Of a DNA stretch of 64,000 nucleotides, positions 7,301-17,801 are shown piece by piece. The DNA comes from Silvimonas terrae (lineage in GTDB: Bacteria > Pseudomonadota > Gammaproteobacteria > Burkholderiales > Chitinibacteraceae). Within the stretch, counting starts at the first letter, position 1, and every line of letters begins with the position of its first letter. Position numbers and translations under genes: made by a program. Where the stretch lies: contig NZ_JACHHN010000011.1 in NCBI RefSeq assembly GCF_014202765.1, forward strand, positions 94,934-158,933. The letters are read 5' to 3'. Under the pieces are notes generated by a model, which worked only from the letters and a program-made list of their open reading frames with translations, did no database searches and was not told the DNA's origin.

Positions 7301-8476
7301 ATGCGTGCAAACACGAACCGGTTTCATTTACGTTTAACGACCCTGGCCGCGCTGGCTGCGGTGTCGGTCCTCTCCGCGTGCGGCGACAAGCCTGCCGCTG
7401 GTGCTGGCGCTGCGGGCCAGGCGCCTGAAGTTGGGGTGGTGACCATTGCATCCCAGAACCTGCCGCTGTCCGTCGAATTGCCAGGCCGCGTCAACCCCGT
7501 GCGCGTGGCCGAAGTACGCGCCCGCGCTGCCGGGATCGTGCTCAAGCAGACTTTTGTTGAGGGCAGTGATGTGAAGGCAGGTCAGGTGCTGTTCCGCATC
7601 GACCCCGCGCCGCTGCAAGCCACCTTTGACAGTGCCACTGCCGCCGTAGCCAAGGCCGATGCCACGCTGGCGCAGAACAAGCTGCAAGAATCGCGCTACC
7701 GTGAACTCGCCCCGGTGCAGGCGGTCAGCAAGCAAGATTATGACAACGCCCAGATTGCCGTGAAACAGGCTGAAGCCGATCTGGCCTCTGCCAAAGCCGC
7801 CCAGCAAACCGCGCGTTTGAATCTGGGTTATACCACCGTCACCTCACCGATCTCTGGCCGCGTGGGCAAGGCCCAGGTCACGGAAGGCGCGCTGGTGGGG
7901 CAGGGTGATGCCACCTTGATGGCCACCGTGACCCAGACCGATCCGATTTATGTTGATGTGACCCAATCCAGCACAGAAGTACTGCGCCTGCGTCGTTCGC
8001 TGCAAACCGGCAAGGTCAAGGGTGTGGACGGTGCGGTACCGGTCAAGCTGGTGCTGGAAGACGGTTCTATCTACCCGCAAGCCGGCAAGTTGCTGTTCTC
8101 CGACATCACCGTGGATCAGACCACCGGCATGGTGACGCTGCGTGCCGAGTTCCCGAACCCCAATCATGATCTGTTGCCGGGTATGTATGTCCGCGCGCGT
8201 CTGTCGCAAGCCGTGCAGGACAACGCCCTGACCGTGCCGCAAATGGGCGTGCAGCGCACCTCCAGCGGTGATGCAACTGTCATGCTGGTGAACCAGGAAG
8301 GCAAGGTAGAGGTGCGTCCGGTGGTGGCAGATACCGCCATTGGCAATGTGTGGGTGGTGACCAAGGGCCTCTCCGCCGGTGACAAGGTGATTGTGTCCGG
8401 CCTGCAAAAGATCAAGCCCGGTGTGGCAGTCAAGACGGTTGACGCGAACGCTTCTGCGCCCGCTGCTGCCAAGTAA
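7301..8476 (+). CDS. acrA: RND efflux periplasmic adaptor lipoprotein
   Basis: A 391-residue membrane fusion protein. The signal ends in a lipobox LSAC (Cys at about residue 27), so it is lipid-anchored and faces the periplasm. The order is lipoyl half ([20 protein letters not shown]), alpha-hairpin (about 95-170), second lipoyl half ([20 protein letters not shown]), beta-barrel, and membrane-proximal domain. It bridges the RND pump at 8491 to the outer membrane channel at 11654. It is the first gene of the operon, under the acrR operator. Closest functional relatives are AcrA, MexA, TtgA and MtrC. Confidence 0.95.
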   Translation: MRANTNRFHLRLTTLAALAAVSVLSACGDKPAAGAGAAGQAPEVGVVTIASQNLPLSVELPGRVNPVRVAEVRARAAGIVLKQTFVEGSDVKAGQVLFRIDPAPLQATFDSATAAVAKADATLAQNKLQESRYRELAPVQAVSKQDYDNAQIAVKQAEADLASAKAAQQTARLNLGYTTVTSPISGRVGKAQVTEGALVGQGDATLMATVTQTDPIYVDVTQSSTEVLRLRRSLQTGKVKGVDGAVPVKLVLEDGSIYPQAGKLLFSDITVDQTTGMVTLRAEFPNPNHDLLPGMYVRARLSQAVQDNALTVPQMGVQRTSSGDATVMLVNQEGKVEVRPVVADTAIGNVWVVTKGLSAGDKVIVSGLQKIKPGVAVKTVDANASAPAAAK

Positions 8477-8490
8477 GGGAGAGACCACTC

Positions 8491-11400
8491 ATGGCTCGTT
8501 TTTTTATTGATCGCCCGATTTTTGCGTGGGTGATTGCCATTGTCATCATGCTGGCCGGCTTATTGTCGATCCGCACGCTGGCCGTGTCGCAATACCCGCC
8601 GATTGCACCGCCTTCGGTGGCCATTACCGCCACCTATCCGGGTGCGTCGGCCAAGACCGTGGAAGACACGGTCACCCAGGTCATCGAACAACAGATGAAC
8701 GGGATCGACAACCTGGAATACATGGCCTCGACGAGCGATTCGTCGGGCGCGGTTTCCATCACGCTGACCTTCAAGAACGGCACCAACCCGGACATTGCCC
8801 AGGTGCAGGTGCAAAACAAGCTGCAACTGGCGACACCGCTGTTGCCGCAAGAAGTGCAGCAGCAAGGTATTCGCGTTGCCAAGGCCACCAAGAACTTCAT
8901 GATGGTGCTGGGCTTTGTGTCTACCGACGGCAGCATGACGCGTAATGACCTTGGCGATTACCTCAACGCCAACGTCAAAGACCCGATCAGCCGTGTGGAA
9001 GGTGTGGGTGATGTCACCGTGTTCGGCTCGCAATACGCCATGCGTATCTGGCTGAACCCGGACCAGTTGGCCAGTTATCAACTGACCGTGCTGGACGTCT
9101 CTAACGCCATTTCGGCGCAGAACGTGCAGGTATCGGCCGGTCAACTGGGTGGTGCGCCATCCGTGCCAGGCCAGCAACTGAATGCCACCATTACGGCACA
9201 GACGCGTCTGCAAACGGCAGAAGAGTTTGGCAACATTTTGCTGAAGGTAAACACCGACGGCTCGCAAGTGCGTCTGCGTGATGTGGCGCGCATGGAGCTG
9301 GGCGGGGAAGACTATTCCATCCTGACCCGCTACAACGGCAAACCGGCTTCCGGCCTGGCGATCAAGCTGGCAACCGGTGCCAACGCACTGCAAACGGCCG
9401 ACGCCGTGCGTGCCAAAGTGGACGATCTGCAAAAGTATTTCCCGCAGTCGCTGAAAGTGGTTTACCCGTACGACACCACCCCGTTCGTGAAGATTTCGAT
9501 CGAAGAAGTGGTGAAGACGCTGGCCGAAGCCATCGTGCTGGTGTTCCTGGTGATGTATCTGTTCTTGCAGAACTTCCGCGCGACGCTGATCCCGACGATC
9601 GCTGTGCCGGTGGTGTTGCTGGGTACGTTTGGCGTGCTGGCCGCGGCCGGGTTCTCCATCAACACACTGACCATGTTCGGTATGGTGCTGGCCATCGGCT
9701 TGCTGGTGGACGATGCCATTGTGGTGGTGGAAAACGTCGAGCGGGTGATGAGCGAGGAAGGACTCTCGCCCAAGGAAGCCACGCGTAAATCCATGGGCCA
9801 GATTACCGGCGCGCTGGTGGGTATTGCGCTGGTGCTGTCTGCGGTGTTTGTGCCGATGGCGTTCTTTGGCGGTTCCACCGGCGCGATCTATCGCCAGTTC
9901 TCGATCACCATTGTGTCGTCCATGGTGTTGTCGGTGTTGGTGGCCTTGATTTTGACCCCGGCGCTGTGCGCGACCATTCTCAAGCCGATCGAGAAGGGCC
10001 ATCACGCCGTCGATACCGGTTTCTTTGGCTGGTTCAACCGCAAGTTTGACGCGGGCAACCTCAAGTACCAATCCACCGTGCGCCGCATTCTGGGCCGTTC
10101 GGGCCGCTTCCTGGCCATCTACCTGGTCATTATCGGCATCATGGTGTTCTTGATGATGCGTCTGCCGACCTCGTTCTTGCCGGATGAAGACCAGGGCATT
10201 CTGTTCACGCAAGTGCAGTTGCCGGTGGGGGCCACGCAAGAGCAGGCCATCAAGACCATCGAGAAAATGGAACACCATTTCCTGGTTGATGAAAAAGACA
10301 ACGTTGAGTCGGTGTTCTCGGTGGCGGGCTTCAGTTTTGCCGGTCGTGGCCAGAACATGGGTCTGGCGTTTGTCCGCCTGAAAGACTGGAAGGAACGCAC
10401 CACGCCGCAACAAAAAGTGGGGGCCATTGCCGGCCGTGCCATGGCTGCGTTCTCGCAGTTCAAGGAAGCCGTCGCCTTTGCCTTTGCCCCGCCGGCCGTG
10501 CTGGAACTGGGTAACGCCACCGGTTTTGACTTGCAGCTGCAAGATCGCGGCAACGTCGGTCACGCCAAGCTGATGGAAGCCCGCAACATGTTGCTGGGTA
10601 TGGCGGCCAAGAGTACCGATGTGGTCGCAGTCCGCCCCAACGGCATGGATGACACGCCGCAGTACAAGGTGGAAGTGGACAAGGAAAAAGCGTCCGCGCT
10701 GGGCTTGTCGCTGTCGGACATCAACAAGACGCTGACCACCGCCTGGGGTTCGAGCTATGTGAACGACTTTATCGACAAGGGCCGTGTGAAGAAGGTGTAC
10801 GTGCAGGCGGATGCCCCGTATCGCATGCTGCCGTCCGATATCGATAACTGGTACGTGCGCAATGCCAAGGGTCAGATGGTGCCATTCTCTGCCTTTGCCT
10901 CCGCGCATTGGGAATACGGTTCGCCCAAGCTGGAACGCTACAACGGCGTATCGTCCGTCGAACTGTTGGGTTCGCCGGCACCGGGCAAATCGACGGGTCA
11001 GGCCATGAAGGCGATGGAAGACATGATCGCCCAATTGCCGCCGGGTATTGGCTACGAATGGACGGGTTTGTCGTACGAAGAAAAGCGCTCTGGTTCGCAA
11101 GCGCCGGCCCTGTACGCAATCTCTATCCTGGTGGTGTTCCTGTGTCTGGCTGCGTTGTATGAAAGCTGGTCCATCCCGTTCTCCGTCATGCTGGTGGTGC
11201 CGTTGGGGGTGGTGGGTGCGCTGCTGGCCGCAACGGGTCGCGGTTTGTCCAATGACGTGTATTTCCAGGTGGGTCTGCTGACCACCATCGGGTTGTCGGC
11301 CAAGAACGCCATTCTGATCGTGGAATTTGCCAAGGAACTGCATGAAAACGGCATGAGTCTGGTGGAAGCCACGCTGGAAGCCATCCGCATGCGCTTGCGC

Positions 11401-11661
11401 CCGATTCTGATGACGTCGATTGCGTTCATTCTGGGCGTGTTGCCGCTGGTGATCGCCAACGGTGCGGGTTCCGGTAGCCAGAATGCCATTGGTACGGGCG
11501 TGGCGGGCGGCATGATTACCGCCACCGTACTGGCCATCTTCTTTGTGCCGATCTTCTTTGTAGTGGTGCACAAGGTGTTCAAGGTCAAGGAACGCGCGCC
11601 GCTGCACCCGAATAGCAGCTTGCATGGTCATGCACCTGCCGAGGAAAACAACAATGGTTAA
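8491..11661 (+). CDS. acrB: RND multidrug efflux pump, inner-membrane transporter
   Basis: A 1056-residue HAE1-type RND transporter that exchanges protons for drugs, trimeric in the inner membrane. It starts [20 protein letters not shown] as is usual. The proton-relay pair is visible in TM4 as [16 protein letters not shown]. The large periplasmic loops and the duplicated second half ([20 protein letters not shown], with the TM10 Lys) are complete. Length is normal and no frameshift is seen. It follows acrA by 14 bases with GGGAGAG as ribosome site, and overlaps the next gene by 8 bases. Relatives: AcrB, MexB, TtgB, MtrD. Confidence 0.97.
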   Translation: MARFFIDRPIFAWVIAIVIMLAGLLSIRTLAVSQYPPIAPPSVAITATYPGASAKTVEDTVTQVIEQQMNGIDNLEYMASTSDSSGAVSITLTFKNGTNPDIAQVQVQNKLQLATPLLPQEVQQQGIRVAKATKNFMMVLGFVSTDGSMTRNDLGDYLNANVKDPISRVEGVGDVTVFGSQYAMRIWLNPDQLASYQLTVLDVSNAISAQNVQVSAGQLGGAPSVPGQQLNATITAQTRLQTAEEFGNILLKVNTDGSQVRLRDVARMELGGEDYSILTRYNGKPASGLAIKLATGANALQTADAVRAKVDDLQKYFPQSLKVVYPYDTTPFVKISIEEVVKTLAEAIVLVFLVMYLFLQNFRATLIPTIAVPVVLLGTFGVLAAAGFSINTLTMFGMVLAIGLLVDDAIVVVENVERVMSEEGLSPKEATRKSMGQITGALVGIALVLSAVFVPMAFFGGSTGAIYRQFSITIVSSMVLSVLVALILTPALCATILKPIEKGHHAVDTGFFGWFNRKFDAGNLKYQSTVRRILGRSGRFLAIYLVIIGIMVFLMMRLPTSFLPDEDQGILFTQVQLPVGATQEQAIKTIEKMEHHFLVDEKDNVESVFSVAGFSFAGRGQNMGLAFVRLKDWKERTTPQQKVGAIAGRAMAAFSQFKEAVAFAFAPPAVLELGNATGFDLQLQDRGNVGHAKLMEARNMLLGMAAKSTDVVAVRPNGMDDTPQYKVEVDKEKASALGLSLSDINKTLTTAWGSSYVNDFIDKGRVKKVYVQADAPYRMLPSDIDNWYVRNAKGQMVPFSAFASAHWEYGSPKLERYNGVSSVELLGSPAPGKSTGQAMKAMEDMIAQLPPGIGYEWTGLSYEEKRSGSQAPALYAISILVVFLCLAALYESWSIPFSVMLVVPLGVVGALLAATGRGLSNDVYFQVGLLTTIGLSAKNAILIVEFAKELHENGMSLVEATLEAIRMRLRPILMTSIAFILGVLPLVIANGAGSGSQNAIGTGVAGGMITATVLAIFFVPIFFVVVHKVFKVKERAPLHPNSSLHGHAPAEENNNG

Positions 11662-13129
11662 GCCATCCAAAAACCTGATGCTGGCAGCGGCCATGGCCGT
11701 TGCCCTCTCGGCGTGCTCCATGGCGCCGACCTACCAGCGCCCGGCCGCACCGGTCAGCGGTGCCTTCCCCTCTGGCGGCGATTACGGCACAGCCAGTGCG
11801 CCCGCTGCCGCCGGCGACAAGCAAACGCTGGCGGCTGATATTGGCTGGCGCAATTTCTTTGCCGATGCGCGCCTGCAAAAGCTGATTGAACTGGCGCTGG
11901 CCAACAACCGTGATTACCGTGTCGCCGCATTGCAGGTTGAGAAAGCCCGTGCGCAGTACCAGATTTCCCGCGCCGATCTGTTCCCGACCGTGAATGCGGC
12001 CGCGGGCGGCACACGTGCGCATACGCCGGCTGATCTTTCCAGCACCGGTTCGCAAATCACCGGGGGGTCTTACTCGGCCAACCTGGGTTTCACCGCGTAT
12101 GAACTGGATCTGTTTGGTCGTGTGCAAAGCCTGAAGAACGAGGCGCTGGAAACCTACTTTGCTACCACGGAAGCCCAGCGCGCCTCGCAAATCTCGCTGG
12201 TGTCGGAAGTCGCCAGCCAGTACCTGACGTACCAGGCGGCGGAAGAACAGTTCAAGCTCACCCAGGACACGCTCGGCTCTTACCAGCACACACTGGATCT
12301 GACGCAGAAGCGCTTTGATGTGGGCGCATCGTCCGCCATCGAACTGGCCGCAGCGCGTACGCAGGTCAACACGGCGCAGGCGTCCGCCGCCGCGGCGGCC
12401 CTGCAACGCGCCCAGGCTGAAAACGCGCTGGTACTGCTGGTGGGTGAACCGTTGCCGGCAGACCTGCCTGCGGCGCAAGAACTCGGTACGCAGAACCTGC
12501 TGACCGATATGCCCGCCGGCGTGCCCAGCGACTTGCTGGAACGCCGTCCGGACATCTTGCAGGCCGAGCACACGCTCAAAGCCGCCAATGCCGATATCGG
12601 TGCTGCCCGTGCCAATTTTTTCCCGCGCATCACGTTGACGGGCAGCTATGGTACGTCCAGCGCGGAACTGTCCAACCTGTTCAAGGCAGGGCAGACCGCC
12701 TGGAGCTTTGCGCCCTCGATCACGTTGCCGATCTTTGATGCCGGCCGTAACAAGGCCACGCTGGATGTGAGCAAAGCCAGCGAGCAGATCGCCGTCGCGC
12801 AGTACGAGAAATCGGTTCAGTCCGCCTTCCGCGAAGTGTCGGACGCGCTGGCCGCCCGCAATCTGCTGGACCAGCAGATCACCGCGCAGCAAGCGCTGGT
12901 GCAATCGGAAAGCGACCGCTATGAACTCTCCCGCCTGCGCTTTATGAAAGGGGTGGATAGCTACCTGGCCGCGCTGGATGCCCAGCGGTCTTTGTTCACC
13001 GCCGAACAAAACCTGATCACCTTGCGCCTGTCGCGACTGAACAATCTGGTGACCTTGTACAAGGTGCTGGGGGGCGGCTGGGTTGAATCGACGGGTACGC
13101 CAGCGGCGCAGCCGGGCCCGGCTGCTTGA
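11654..13129 (+). CDS. Outer membrane efflux channel lipoprotein, OprM/NodT family
   Basis: A 491-residue TolC-like channel. The lipobox LSAC (Cys near residue 21) follows the start [17 protein letters not shown]. The two repeats of the channel fold are seen: [20 protein letters not shown] in the first half and [18 protein letters not shown] [13 protein letters not shown] at the repeat junction. The ATG at 11654 has GAGGAA 7 bases upstream inside the end of acrB; the longer reading from 11624 has no ribosome site. It completes the acrA-acrB pump and is followed by a strong terminator. Relatives: OprM, TtgC, MtrE. Confidence 0.93.
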   Translation: MVKPSKNLMLAAAMAVALSACSMAPTYQRPAAPVSGAFPSGGDYGTASAPAAAGDKQTLAADIGWRNFFADARLQKLIELALANNRDYRVAALQVEKARAQYQISRADLFPTVNAAAGGTRAHTPADLSSTGSQITGGSYSANLGFTAYELDLFGRVQSLKNEALETYFATTEAQRASQISLVSEVASQYLTYQAAEEQFKLTQDTLGSYQHTLDLTQKRFDVGASSAIELAAARTQVNTAQASAAAAALQRAQAENALVLLVGEPLPADLPAAQELGTQNLLTDMPAGVPSDLLERRPDILQAEHTLKAANADIGAARANFFPRITLTGSYGTSSAELSNLFKAGQTAWSFAPSITLPIFDAGRNKATLDVSKASEQIAVAQYEKSVQSAFREVSDALAARNLLDQQITAQQALVQSESDRYELSRLRFMKGVDSYLAALDAQRSLFTAEQNLITLRLSRLNNLVTLYKVLGGGWVESTGTPAAQPGPAA

Positions 13130-13150
13130 ATGTGACCGTGCTGATGTAAC

Positions 13151-13178
13151 AAAAAACCCCGCTTTGGCGGGGTTTTTT
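13151..13178. terminator. Rho-independent terminator of the acrAB operon
   Basis: AAAAAACCCCGC TTT GGCGGGGTTTTTT: a GC stem with a short loop, followed by six T, 21 bases after the channel gene. Confidence 0.9.
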
Positions 13179-13212
13179 ATGTGGGGCCGTATGTCGCAGG
13201 CCGGGCCGCTGT

Positions 13213-13242
13213 GTAGCCCGGACGGAGGCCGTCAGGCCGGGG
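13213..13242. repeat. GTAGCCCGGA dispersed repeat, degenerate copy
   Basis: GTAGCCCGGACGG...CCGGGGTGACTGGC matches the palindromic family at 36754, which is also followed by GTGACTGGC. CCCCGGATTCTCG at about 13275 and CATCCGGGTTACGG at about 13358 look like an inverted partner. Confidence 0.5.
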
Positions 13243-13376
13243 TGACTGGCTCACAGGTTCCTGCTAGCGTGGCAACCCCGGATTCTCGCTGCCCCGCTGC
13301 GACCGCCAAAGATGGCATTCAATGGCTTTGTGGGGGCACCCACCAAGGGGCGTTTCATCCGGGTTACGGAGCCAGC

Positions 13377-13928
13377 TTAGTTCTGCACACTCACCGGCTT
13401 GCCGGCTTTCCAGTCCTCCAGCGCCTTGAGGGTGTTGGCCACATGTTTGTCCGGATTCATGGCCTGGTAGGAGTAAATGATCTTGCCATCGGGCGCAATC
13501 ACGTAAGAGATGCGGTCGGCGTAGCTGGTCTTGAAGGCCAGCACGGAGTCGTAGGACTTCATGATTTTCTGGTCGGCGTCGCTGGCCACCGGAAACTTGC
13601 TGCGGCATTCAGAGACCGAGAACTTGTTCAGCGTGTCGATATTGTCAGCAGAGACACCGATCACGGTTGCACCCAGTGCCTGATATTTGTCAACGGCGTC
13701 GGCAAAGTCATGGGCTTCAATGGTGCAGCCTTTGGTAAATGCCGCCGGGTAGAAATACAGCACCACCGGGCCTTTTTTCAGGGCGTCGGCCAGTTTGTAG
13801 GTGTAGACCTTGCCGCCCATCGAGGCTTGCGTGGTAAAGTCCGGCGCGGTTGCACCGTTGGGCAGTTCGGCCAGTGCCAGGGCGGGTAACATGATGGCAG
13901 CGGCGAGAAGGGCGTAACGTTTTTGCAT
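13377..13928 (-). CDS. Exported peroxiredoxin, Bcp/AhpC-TSA family
   Basis: A 183-residue thiol peroxidase with a signal peptide (MQKRYALLAAAIMLPALALA), so it acts in the periplasm. The peroxidatic Cys is about residue 68 in YFYPAAFTKGCTIEAHDF. Bcp enzymes often have a resolving Cys five residues later (CTxEAC); here that place is His, and another Cys sits near residue 107 in SVSECRSKF. The start at 13928 is chosen because AGGAG lies 6 bases upstream and the signal begins there; the frame could extend seven codons further. It stands divergent from the AI-2E family permease gene. Confidence 0.9.
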   Translation of the reverse strand: MQKRYALLAAAIMLPALALAELPNGATAPDFTTQASMGGKVYTYKLADALKKGPVVLYFYPAAFTKGCTIEAHDFADAVDKYQALGATVIGVSADNIDTLNKFSVSECRSKFPVASDADQKIMKSYDSVLAFKTSYADRISYVIAPDGKIIYSYQAMNPDKHVANTLKALEDWKAGKPVSVQN

Positions 13929-14056
13929 GCTTGCTCCTGAGTTGCGCAAAGCGGCTCTTGAAATCGTCCGTTTGCTCCATATTAAAGCTATATCAGGCTA
14001 CAGTGATGAAGCACGGCGATCCGTGTTTTGCCGACCACAAACAGAGTCAACGCACC

Positions 14057-15076
14057 ATGTCAGAAGCCGCCAAGCCCTTGTATGGCAGCAAGATTGATAT
14101 TGCTTCCTTGCTGATCATCGGGGCGTTCATCATTGCCTCATTGCTGCTTAACCTCATTCCGGCGCTGTTTGCCGGGATGATCACGTTCATGCTCATCCAC
14201 GCCTTTGCGCCGCTCTTGTCACGATTGGCAAGCGGCTCACGCGGGCGTTTGCTGGCGGCATTGCTGCTGGCCGCCATTGTCATTGCCGCCATGGTTGGGC
14301 TGTCTCTGGCGGCTTCGGCCTTTGTGCGCAGTGAAACCGGGCTATCTGCGTTGTTCCAGAAAATGGCACAGATTCTGGATGACGCATCCAACACCTTGCC
14401 CGATAGCCTCGCTAACTACTTACCCTCTAACGCGGAAGAAGCGCGGCAGATGACAGTAGACTGGCTGCGTACTCATTCGACTGAAATGCGGTTGTTTGGT
14501 GCGCAGGCCGGCAAAGTATTTGTGCATGCGCTGATTGGTCTGGTGATTGGGGCGCTGGTGGCGATCAACGACATCATGCCGGAAGAAAACAGCAAGCCGC
14601 TGGCCGCCGCCTTGCGCTGCAGAACCCGCCGTTTCATGTGTTCCTTCCGCCAGGTGGTGGTGGCGCAGATTCGTATCTCGGCCCTGAACACGTTTTTTAC
14701 GGCGCTGTATCTGATGGTGGTGTTGCCGCTGTTTGGCGTGCATCTGCCGCTGACCAAGACCATGGTGTTGGTGGCGTTCATCGTCGGGCTGTTGCCGGTG
14801 ATTGGTAATCTGGTGTCCAACACGGTGATCTTTGTGGTCAGTCTGTCGCACTCGTTGCCGATTGCCATTGGTTCGCTGGTGTTCCTGATTATCATCCACA
14901 AGCTGGAGTACTTCCTGAATGCGCGCATTGTGGGCAGTCGCATTCATGCCAGCGCGTGGGAATTACTGCTGGCCATGCTGTTGCTGGAAACCATGTTCGG
15001 CATTGCCGGGCTGGCCGCCGCGCCGGTGTTCTACGCGTATATCAAGAGCGAACTGGCACAGCGCGGCCTCGTCTGA
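14057..15076 (+). CDS. AI-2E family transporter (PerM-like membrane protein)
   Basis: A 339-residue membrane protein of the AI-2 exporter/PerM family. It has several hydrophobic segments at residues 15-75, a soluble middle part around 95-150, then a bundle ending in the family hallmark region ALNTFFTALYLMVVLPLFGV to FLIIIHKLEYFLNARIVG. Members have been linked to autoinducer-2 export or sodium/proton exchange; function here is not shown. The ATG at 14057 (MSEAAKP) is my choice; an in-frame ATG at 14006 would add 17 residues. Neither has a strong ribosome site. Confidence 0.85.
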   Translation: MSEAAKPLYGSKIDIASLLIIGAFIIASLLLNLIPALFAGMITFMLIHAFAPLLSRLASGSRGRLLAALLLAAIVIAAMVGLSLAASAFVRSETGLSALFQKMAQILDDASNTLPDSLANYLPSNAEEARQMTVDWLRTHSTEMRLFGAQAGKVFVHALIGLVIGALVAINDIMPEENSKPLAAALRCRTRRFMCSFRQVVVAQIRISALNTFFTALYLMVVLPLFGVHLPLTKTMVLVAFIVGLLPVIGNLVSNTVIFVVSLSHSLPIAIGSLVFLIIIHKLEYFLNARIVGSRIHASAWELLLAMLLLETMFGIAGLAAAPVFYAYIKSELAQRGLV

Positions 15077-15116
15077 CGGTGTGGCAGGCCGGATCAGCCT
15101 GCCACAACCCACCTGG

Positions 15117-16319
15117 CTAGACGTTTGCAGTTTGCTGGCCGCACAGCACGTGTTCCAGTGTTTGCCGCAATAACCGCAAGCCATCGCGGATTTCCTGCTC
15201 GGTGCTGTTGAGCGCTGGCATAAAACGCAGGTTGTGCGGGCGTGGGGCATTGACCAGCAAGCCATTGCGGCGCGCGGCGTCGACCACTGCGGCGCCGATC
15301 GGGGCGCCGAGTTCCAGCGCCAGCAGCAAGCCGGTGCCGCGTACTTCGCCAAGGCCCAGGTCGTAGCTGATCTGGGTCAGGCCATCTTGCAATTGCTGTC
15401 CGCGCAGTTCCACGTTTTCCAGAAAACCCGGTGCCAGCAACGCATTGACTACTGCACTGCCCACCGCTGCGGTGAGCGGGTTGCCGCAGAACGTACCGCC
15501 TTGGTCGCCATGCTGGAATACGCTGCAATGTTGCTTGGCCAGCAGCGCAGAAATCGGTACGCCACCGCCCAGGCCTTTACCCAGCGTCATGATATCCGGC
15601 TCGACACCATATTGTTCGTAGGCAAACAAGGTGCCGGTGCGGCCGCAGCCGGTCTGGATTTCATCCAGGATCAGCAGCAGTTTGTGTTCGTCGCACAGGG
15701 CACGCAGGCCGCGCATAAAGGCGACAGAGGCCGGGTTGACGCCGCCTTCACCCTGAATGGGTTCGAGCATGATGGCGACGGTCTGCGGACCAATCAGCGC
15801 CTTGACGCTCTCCAGGTCATTCAATTGCGCCTTCGGAAAACCCGGCACCTGCGGCGGAAAATACGTGTCCCAGCCTGGCTTGCCAGAGGCCGACATCATG
15901 GCGATGGTGCGGCCATGAAAAGCTTTGTCAAAGCTGATCACCTCAAACGCGCCGTCCTTATGCAATTGCCCCCATTTGCGCGCCAGTTTCACCGCGCCCT
16001 CATTGGCTTCTGCGCCGGTGTTGGCCAGGAATACTTGATCAAGCACGCTGTGCCGGACCAGTTGGGTTGCCAGTTCAATGGCGGGCAGGTTGTGGAACGC
16101 CGGGCTGGCGGTGATCAGCGTGCTGGCCTGGCGGGCCAGCGCGGCCACAATGATGTCTGGCGCGTGGCCCAGGCAATTGACCGCCCAGCCTTGCAGCCAG
16201 TCCAGATAGGCAAGGCCGGTTTCGTCGTACAGATACGAGCCGGCGCCGCGCACAAACATCACGGGTGGGCGTTCGGTAATGGGCATCAGGTACGACGTGT
16301 TGCGGTACAGGCTGGGCAT
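15117..16319 (-). CDS. argD: Acetylornithine aminotransferase-like class III aminotransferase
   Basis: A 400-residue PLP enzyme. ArgD converts N-acetylglutamate semialdehyde to N-acetylornithine in arginine synthesis, and can serve lysine synthesis. Seen here: [15 protein letters not shown] (phosphate-binding), [36 protein letters not shown] with the PLP Asp, and TLGKGLGGG with the PLP Lys. I place the start at 16319 (MPSLYRN), 6 bases after GGAG; an ATG directly before it and one seven codons upstream are possible. The leader carries a terminator-like hairpin and a short Arg-containing frame. Other omega-aminotransferases of this class cannot be wholly excluded. Confidence 0.85.
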   Translation of the reverse strand: MPSLYRNTSYLMPITERPPVMFVRGAGSYLYDETGLAYLDWLQGWAVNCLGHAPDIIVAALARQASTLITASPAFHNLPAIELATQLVRHSVLDQVFLANTGAEANEGAVKLARKWGQLHKDGAFEVISFDKAFHGRTIAMMSASGKPGWDTYFPPQVPGFPKAQLNDLESVKALIGPQTVAIMLEPIQGEGGVNPASVAFMRGLRALCDEHKLLLILDEIQTGCGRTGTLFAYEQYGVEPDIMTLGKGLGGGVPISALLAKQHCSVFQHGDQGGTFCGNPLTAAVGSAVVNALLAPGFLENVELRGQQLQDGLTQISYDLGLGEVRGTGLLLALELGAPIGAAVVDAARRNGLLVNAPRPHNLRFMPALNSTEQEIRDGLRLLRQTLEHVLCGQQTANV

Positions 16320-16340
16320 CATTTTCTCCGTGGGCAAGTG

Positions 16341-16380
16341 CAAAACAAAACGGGCCGCGAGTTGTTCAGCTCGCGGCCCG
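16341..16380 (-). terminator. Terminator hairpin in the argD-like leader
   Basis: On the minus strand, CGGGCCGCGAG and CTCGCGGCCCG form an 11-base stem with an 8-base loop, followed by TTTTGTTTTG, only about 20 bases before the argD-like start. The plus strand lacks a T run on its far side. It could end the GST transcript or act as an attenuator of the aminotransferase gene. Confidence 0.75.
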
Positions 16381-16415
16381 TTGATCTGGTCTAGTCGGTG
16401 ATGGCGTTGGCGGTG

Positions 16416-16520
16416 CTAGACCGCTCTGGCTATCCGACTCGCCCATGGCAACGCGCCACGGCCGGCCGAGGAGGCTCGGGCGGCCGCGTTGCGTCGATTG
16501 AGGGCGATCAATGTAGTCAT
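16416..16520 (-). other. Possible leader peptide frame upstream of argD
   Basis: A 34-codon frame opens MTTLIALNRRNAARASS, has six Arg codons (CGA, CGC, CGA, CGT, CGG, AGA) and stops at TAG within a second stem: GGTCTAG pairs with CTAGACC. A further stem, CAACGCG with CGCGTTG, lies inside the frame. The terminator hairpin follows. This order is that of a transcription attenuator. Against it, no good ribosome site precedes the ATG (AAAAAAC only), and attenuation of argD is not established in this group. Inference only. Confidence 0.3.
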
Positions 16521-16642
16521 GTTTTTTATCGTGCCGGGCAACGGCGGTTTATGTCAACGGGGTAGCTACAAATTTTTCTGTGCTCCTGAAACAGGGGGCG
16601 GTGCCGCAGTATTGCCTGACGCTGGATGCGCCTGGGCGGTGT

Positions 16643-17344
16643 TCAGGCTGCGGCCAGTACCAGGTAATTACCTTCACGCGGGCCGCCCCATTGCGCCAGG
16701 GCGGCATCGCTTTGTGCGACATGAATGGTTTCTTCCAGCGCGCCGCGCTCCCAGGCTTGCATGGCCGGGTGGTCCAGCATGGCGTCGCGGTAGGCCGCAG
16801 CACGGGGCGGCAGGTCCACGTTGTAGCAAAAGAAACGCCACACCACCGGGGCAAACATGGCATCGGCCACACTGAAATCGCCAAACAAATACGGGCCTTT
16901 GTTGCCGGCAAAGCGGCTACGGCAGTCTTCCCAGATTTCACAAATCCGGGCGACGTCCGCCTTGACCGCCGCAGGCAGTGGCCCACCGTGGGCGCGGGCT
17001 TTCACATTCATGGGCATGGCACCACGCAAACTGCCAAAACCGGCATGCATCTCACTGGCGACACTGCGTGCAACGGCGCGGGCGTGCCGGTCTGCCGGCC
17101 ACGCTTGCGGGTACTGCTCGGCCACGTATTCGCAAATGGCCAGACTCTCTGAAACCTGGATATCGCCATCATGCAACGCGGGCACCAGGCCATTGTCGGA
17201 ATACGGGCGGTGCGTGTCGTTCGGGCCGCGACCACAGACCTGGACTGGGACTTCCAGAAACGTTACGCCCAGGTGTGTGAGCAAAATCCAGGGGCGCAGC
17301 GACCAGGACGAGTAATTTTTGTTGCCGATGTAAAGCGTAAGCAT
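16643..17344 (-). CDS. Glutathione S-transferase family protein
   Basis: A 233-residue GST-fold protein. The thioredoxin-like N-terminal domain (1-80) reads MLTLYIGNKNYSSWSLRPWI, with the Ser-rich active site SSWS, then LVPALHDGDIQVSESLAICEYV containing the glutathione-binding E-S pair. The helical C-terminal domain has FGDFSVADAMFAPVVWRF, with the conserved N-capping Asp. Glutathione conjugation or reduction of electrophiles is the family role; the substrate is unknown. It lies 21 bases downstream of the DUF2917 gene on the same strand and may be cotranscribed with it. Confidence 0.9.
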   Translation of the reverse strand: MLTLYIGNKNYSSWSLRPWILLTHLGVTFLEVPVQVCGRGPNDTHRPYSDNGLVPALHDGDIQVSESLAICEYVAEQYPQAWPADRHARAVARSVASEMHAGFGSLRGAMPMNVKARAHGGPLPAAVKADVARICEIWEDCRSRFAGNKGPYLFGDFSVADAMFAPVVWRFFCYNVDLPPRAAAYRDAMLDHPAMQAWERGALEETIHVAQSDAALAQWGGPREGNYLVLAAA

Positions 17345-17365
17345 TAGTGGGACATCCTCCGTGGG

Positions 17366-17686
17366 TTAATGCAAAGCCGCGACCGGGGCCGTGCTGTGGG
17401 CTCGCCGCAAGCGACGCGCCAGGCGTGATAGCTGCCGTATGCTCCACAGTGTAGCCAGCAGGGGCAGCGGGCGGTTGCGGATCACCCGCAGCGTGCCATG
17501 GCCCTCGACCAGTGCGCGGCCAGGCGGCAATTCCAGCGATTCGTGGCCGGCCAGCACAAAATCGCGTGAGATGCCGGTGACGGTAATCCAGGCCTCGCCC
17601 TCGTCGCAATGGATGCGGTAGCCCTTGCGCAGTTCAAGCTGCATCAGGGCGCCGTTTTGCAGGATCAGTCGGGTATCGCTCACCAT
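17366..17686 (-). CDS. DUF2917 domain protein
   Basis: A 106-residue protein matching the DUF2917 family, small proteins of betaproteobacteria with no known function. The core is LRKGYRIHCDEGEAWITVTG followed by DFVLAGHESLELPPGRALVEG, a cupin-like beta-strand pattern; the C-terminus is Arg-rich (SRLARRLRRAH). It is divergent from the GcvA-type LysR gene, with a LysR-type dyad in the gap, so that regulator probably controls it. No membrane segment or signal is evident. Confidence 0.75.
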   Translation of the reverse strand: MVSDTRLILQNGALMQLELRKGYRIHCDEGEAWITVTGISRDFVLAGHESLELPPGRALVEGHGTLRVIRNRPLPLLATLWSIRQLSRLARRLRRAHSTAPVAALH

Positions 17687-17752
17687 GTCTGGCCTCCAGG
17701 AAAGGCATTGGTTTCATGGAGGTCACTATATCCGCAGCACGTTGGCATAAAA

Positions 17753-17769
17753 ATCGATATATTTTCGAT
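17753..17769. promoter_or_regulatory. LysR-type box (ATC-N11-GAT)
   Basis: ATCGA and TCGAT flank seven A/T-rich bases, giving the T-N11-A dyad typical of LysR binding. It lies between the divergent DUF2917 and LysR genes, about 30-80 bases from each start. Confidence 0.5.
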
Positions 17770-17801
17770 GTTTATGTGAGCAAAACTAACATGTGAGCAC
17801 C

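Noticed and set aside
8560..11721. A 1053-codon open frame on the minus strand opposite acrB
   Set aside because: It is the antisense of a clearly conserved RND pump gene. Its His/Gln/Arg-rich composition is the usual shadow of a GC-rich gene, and it matches nothing known.
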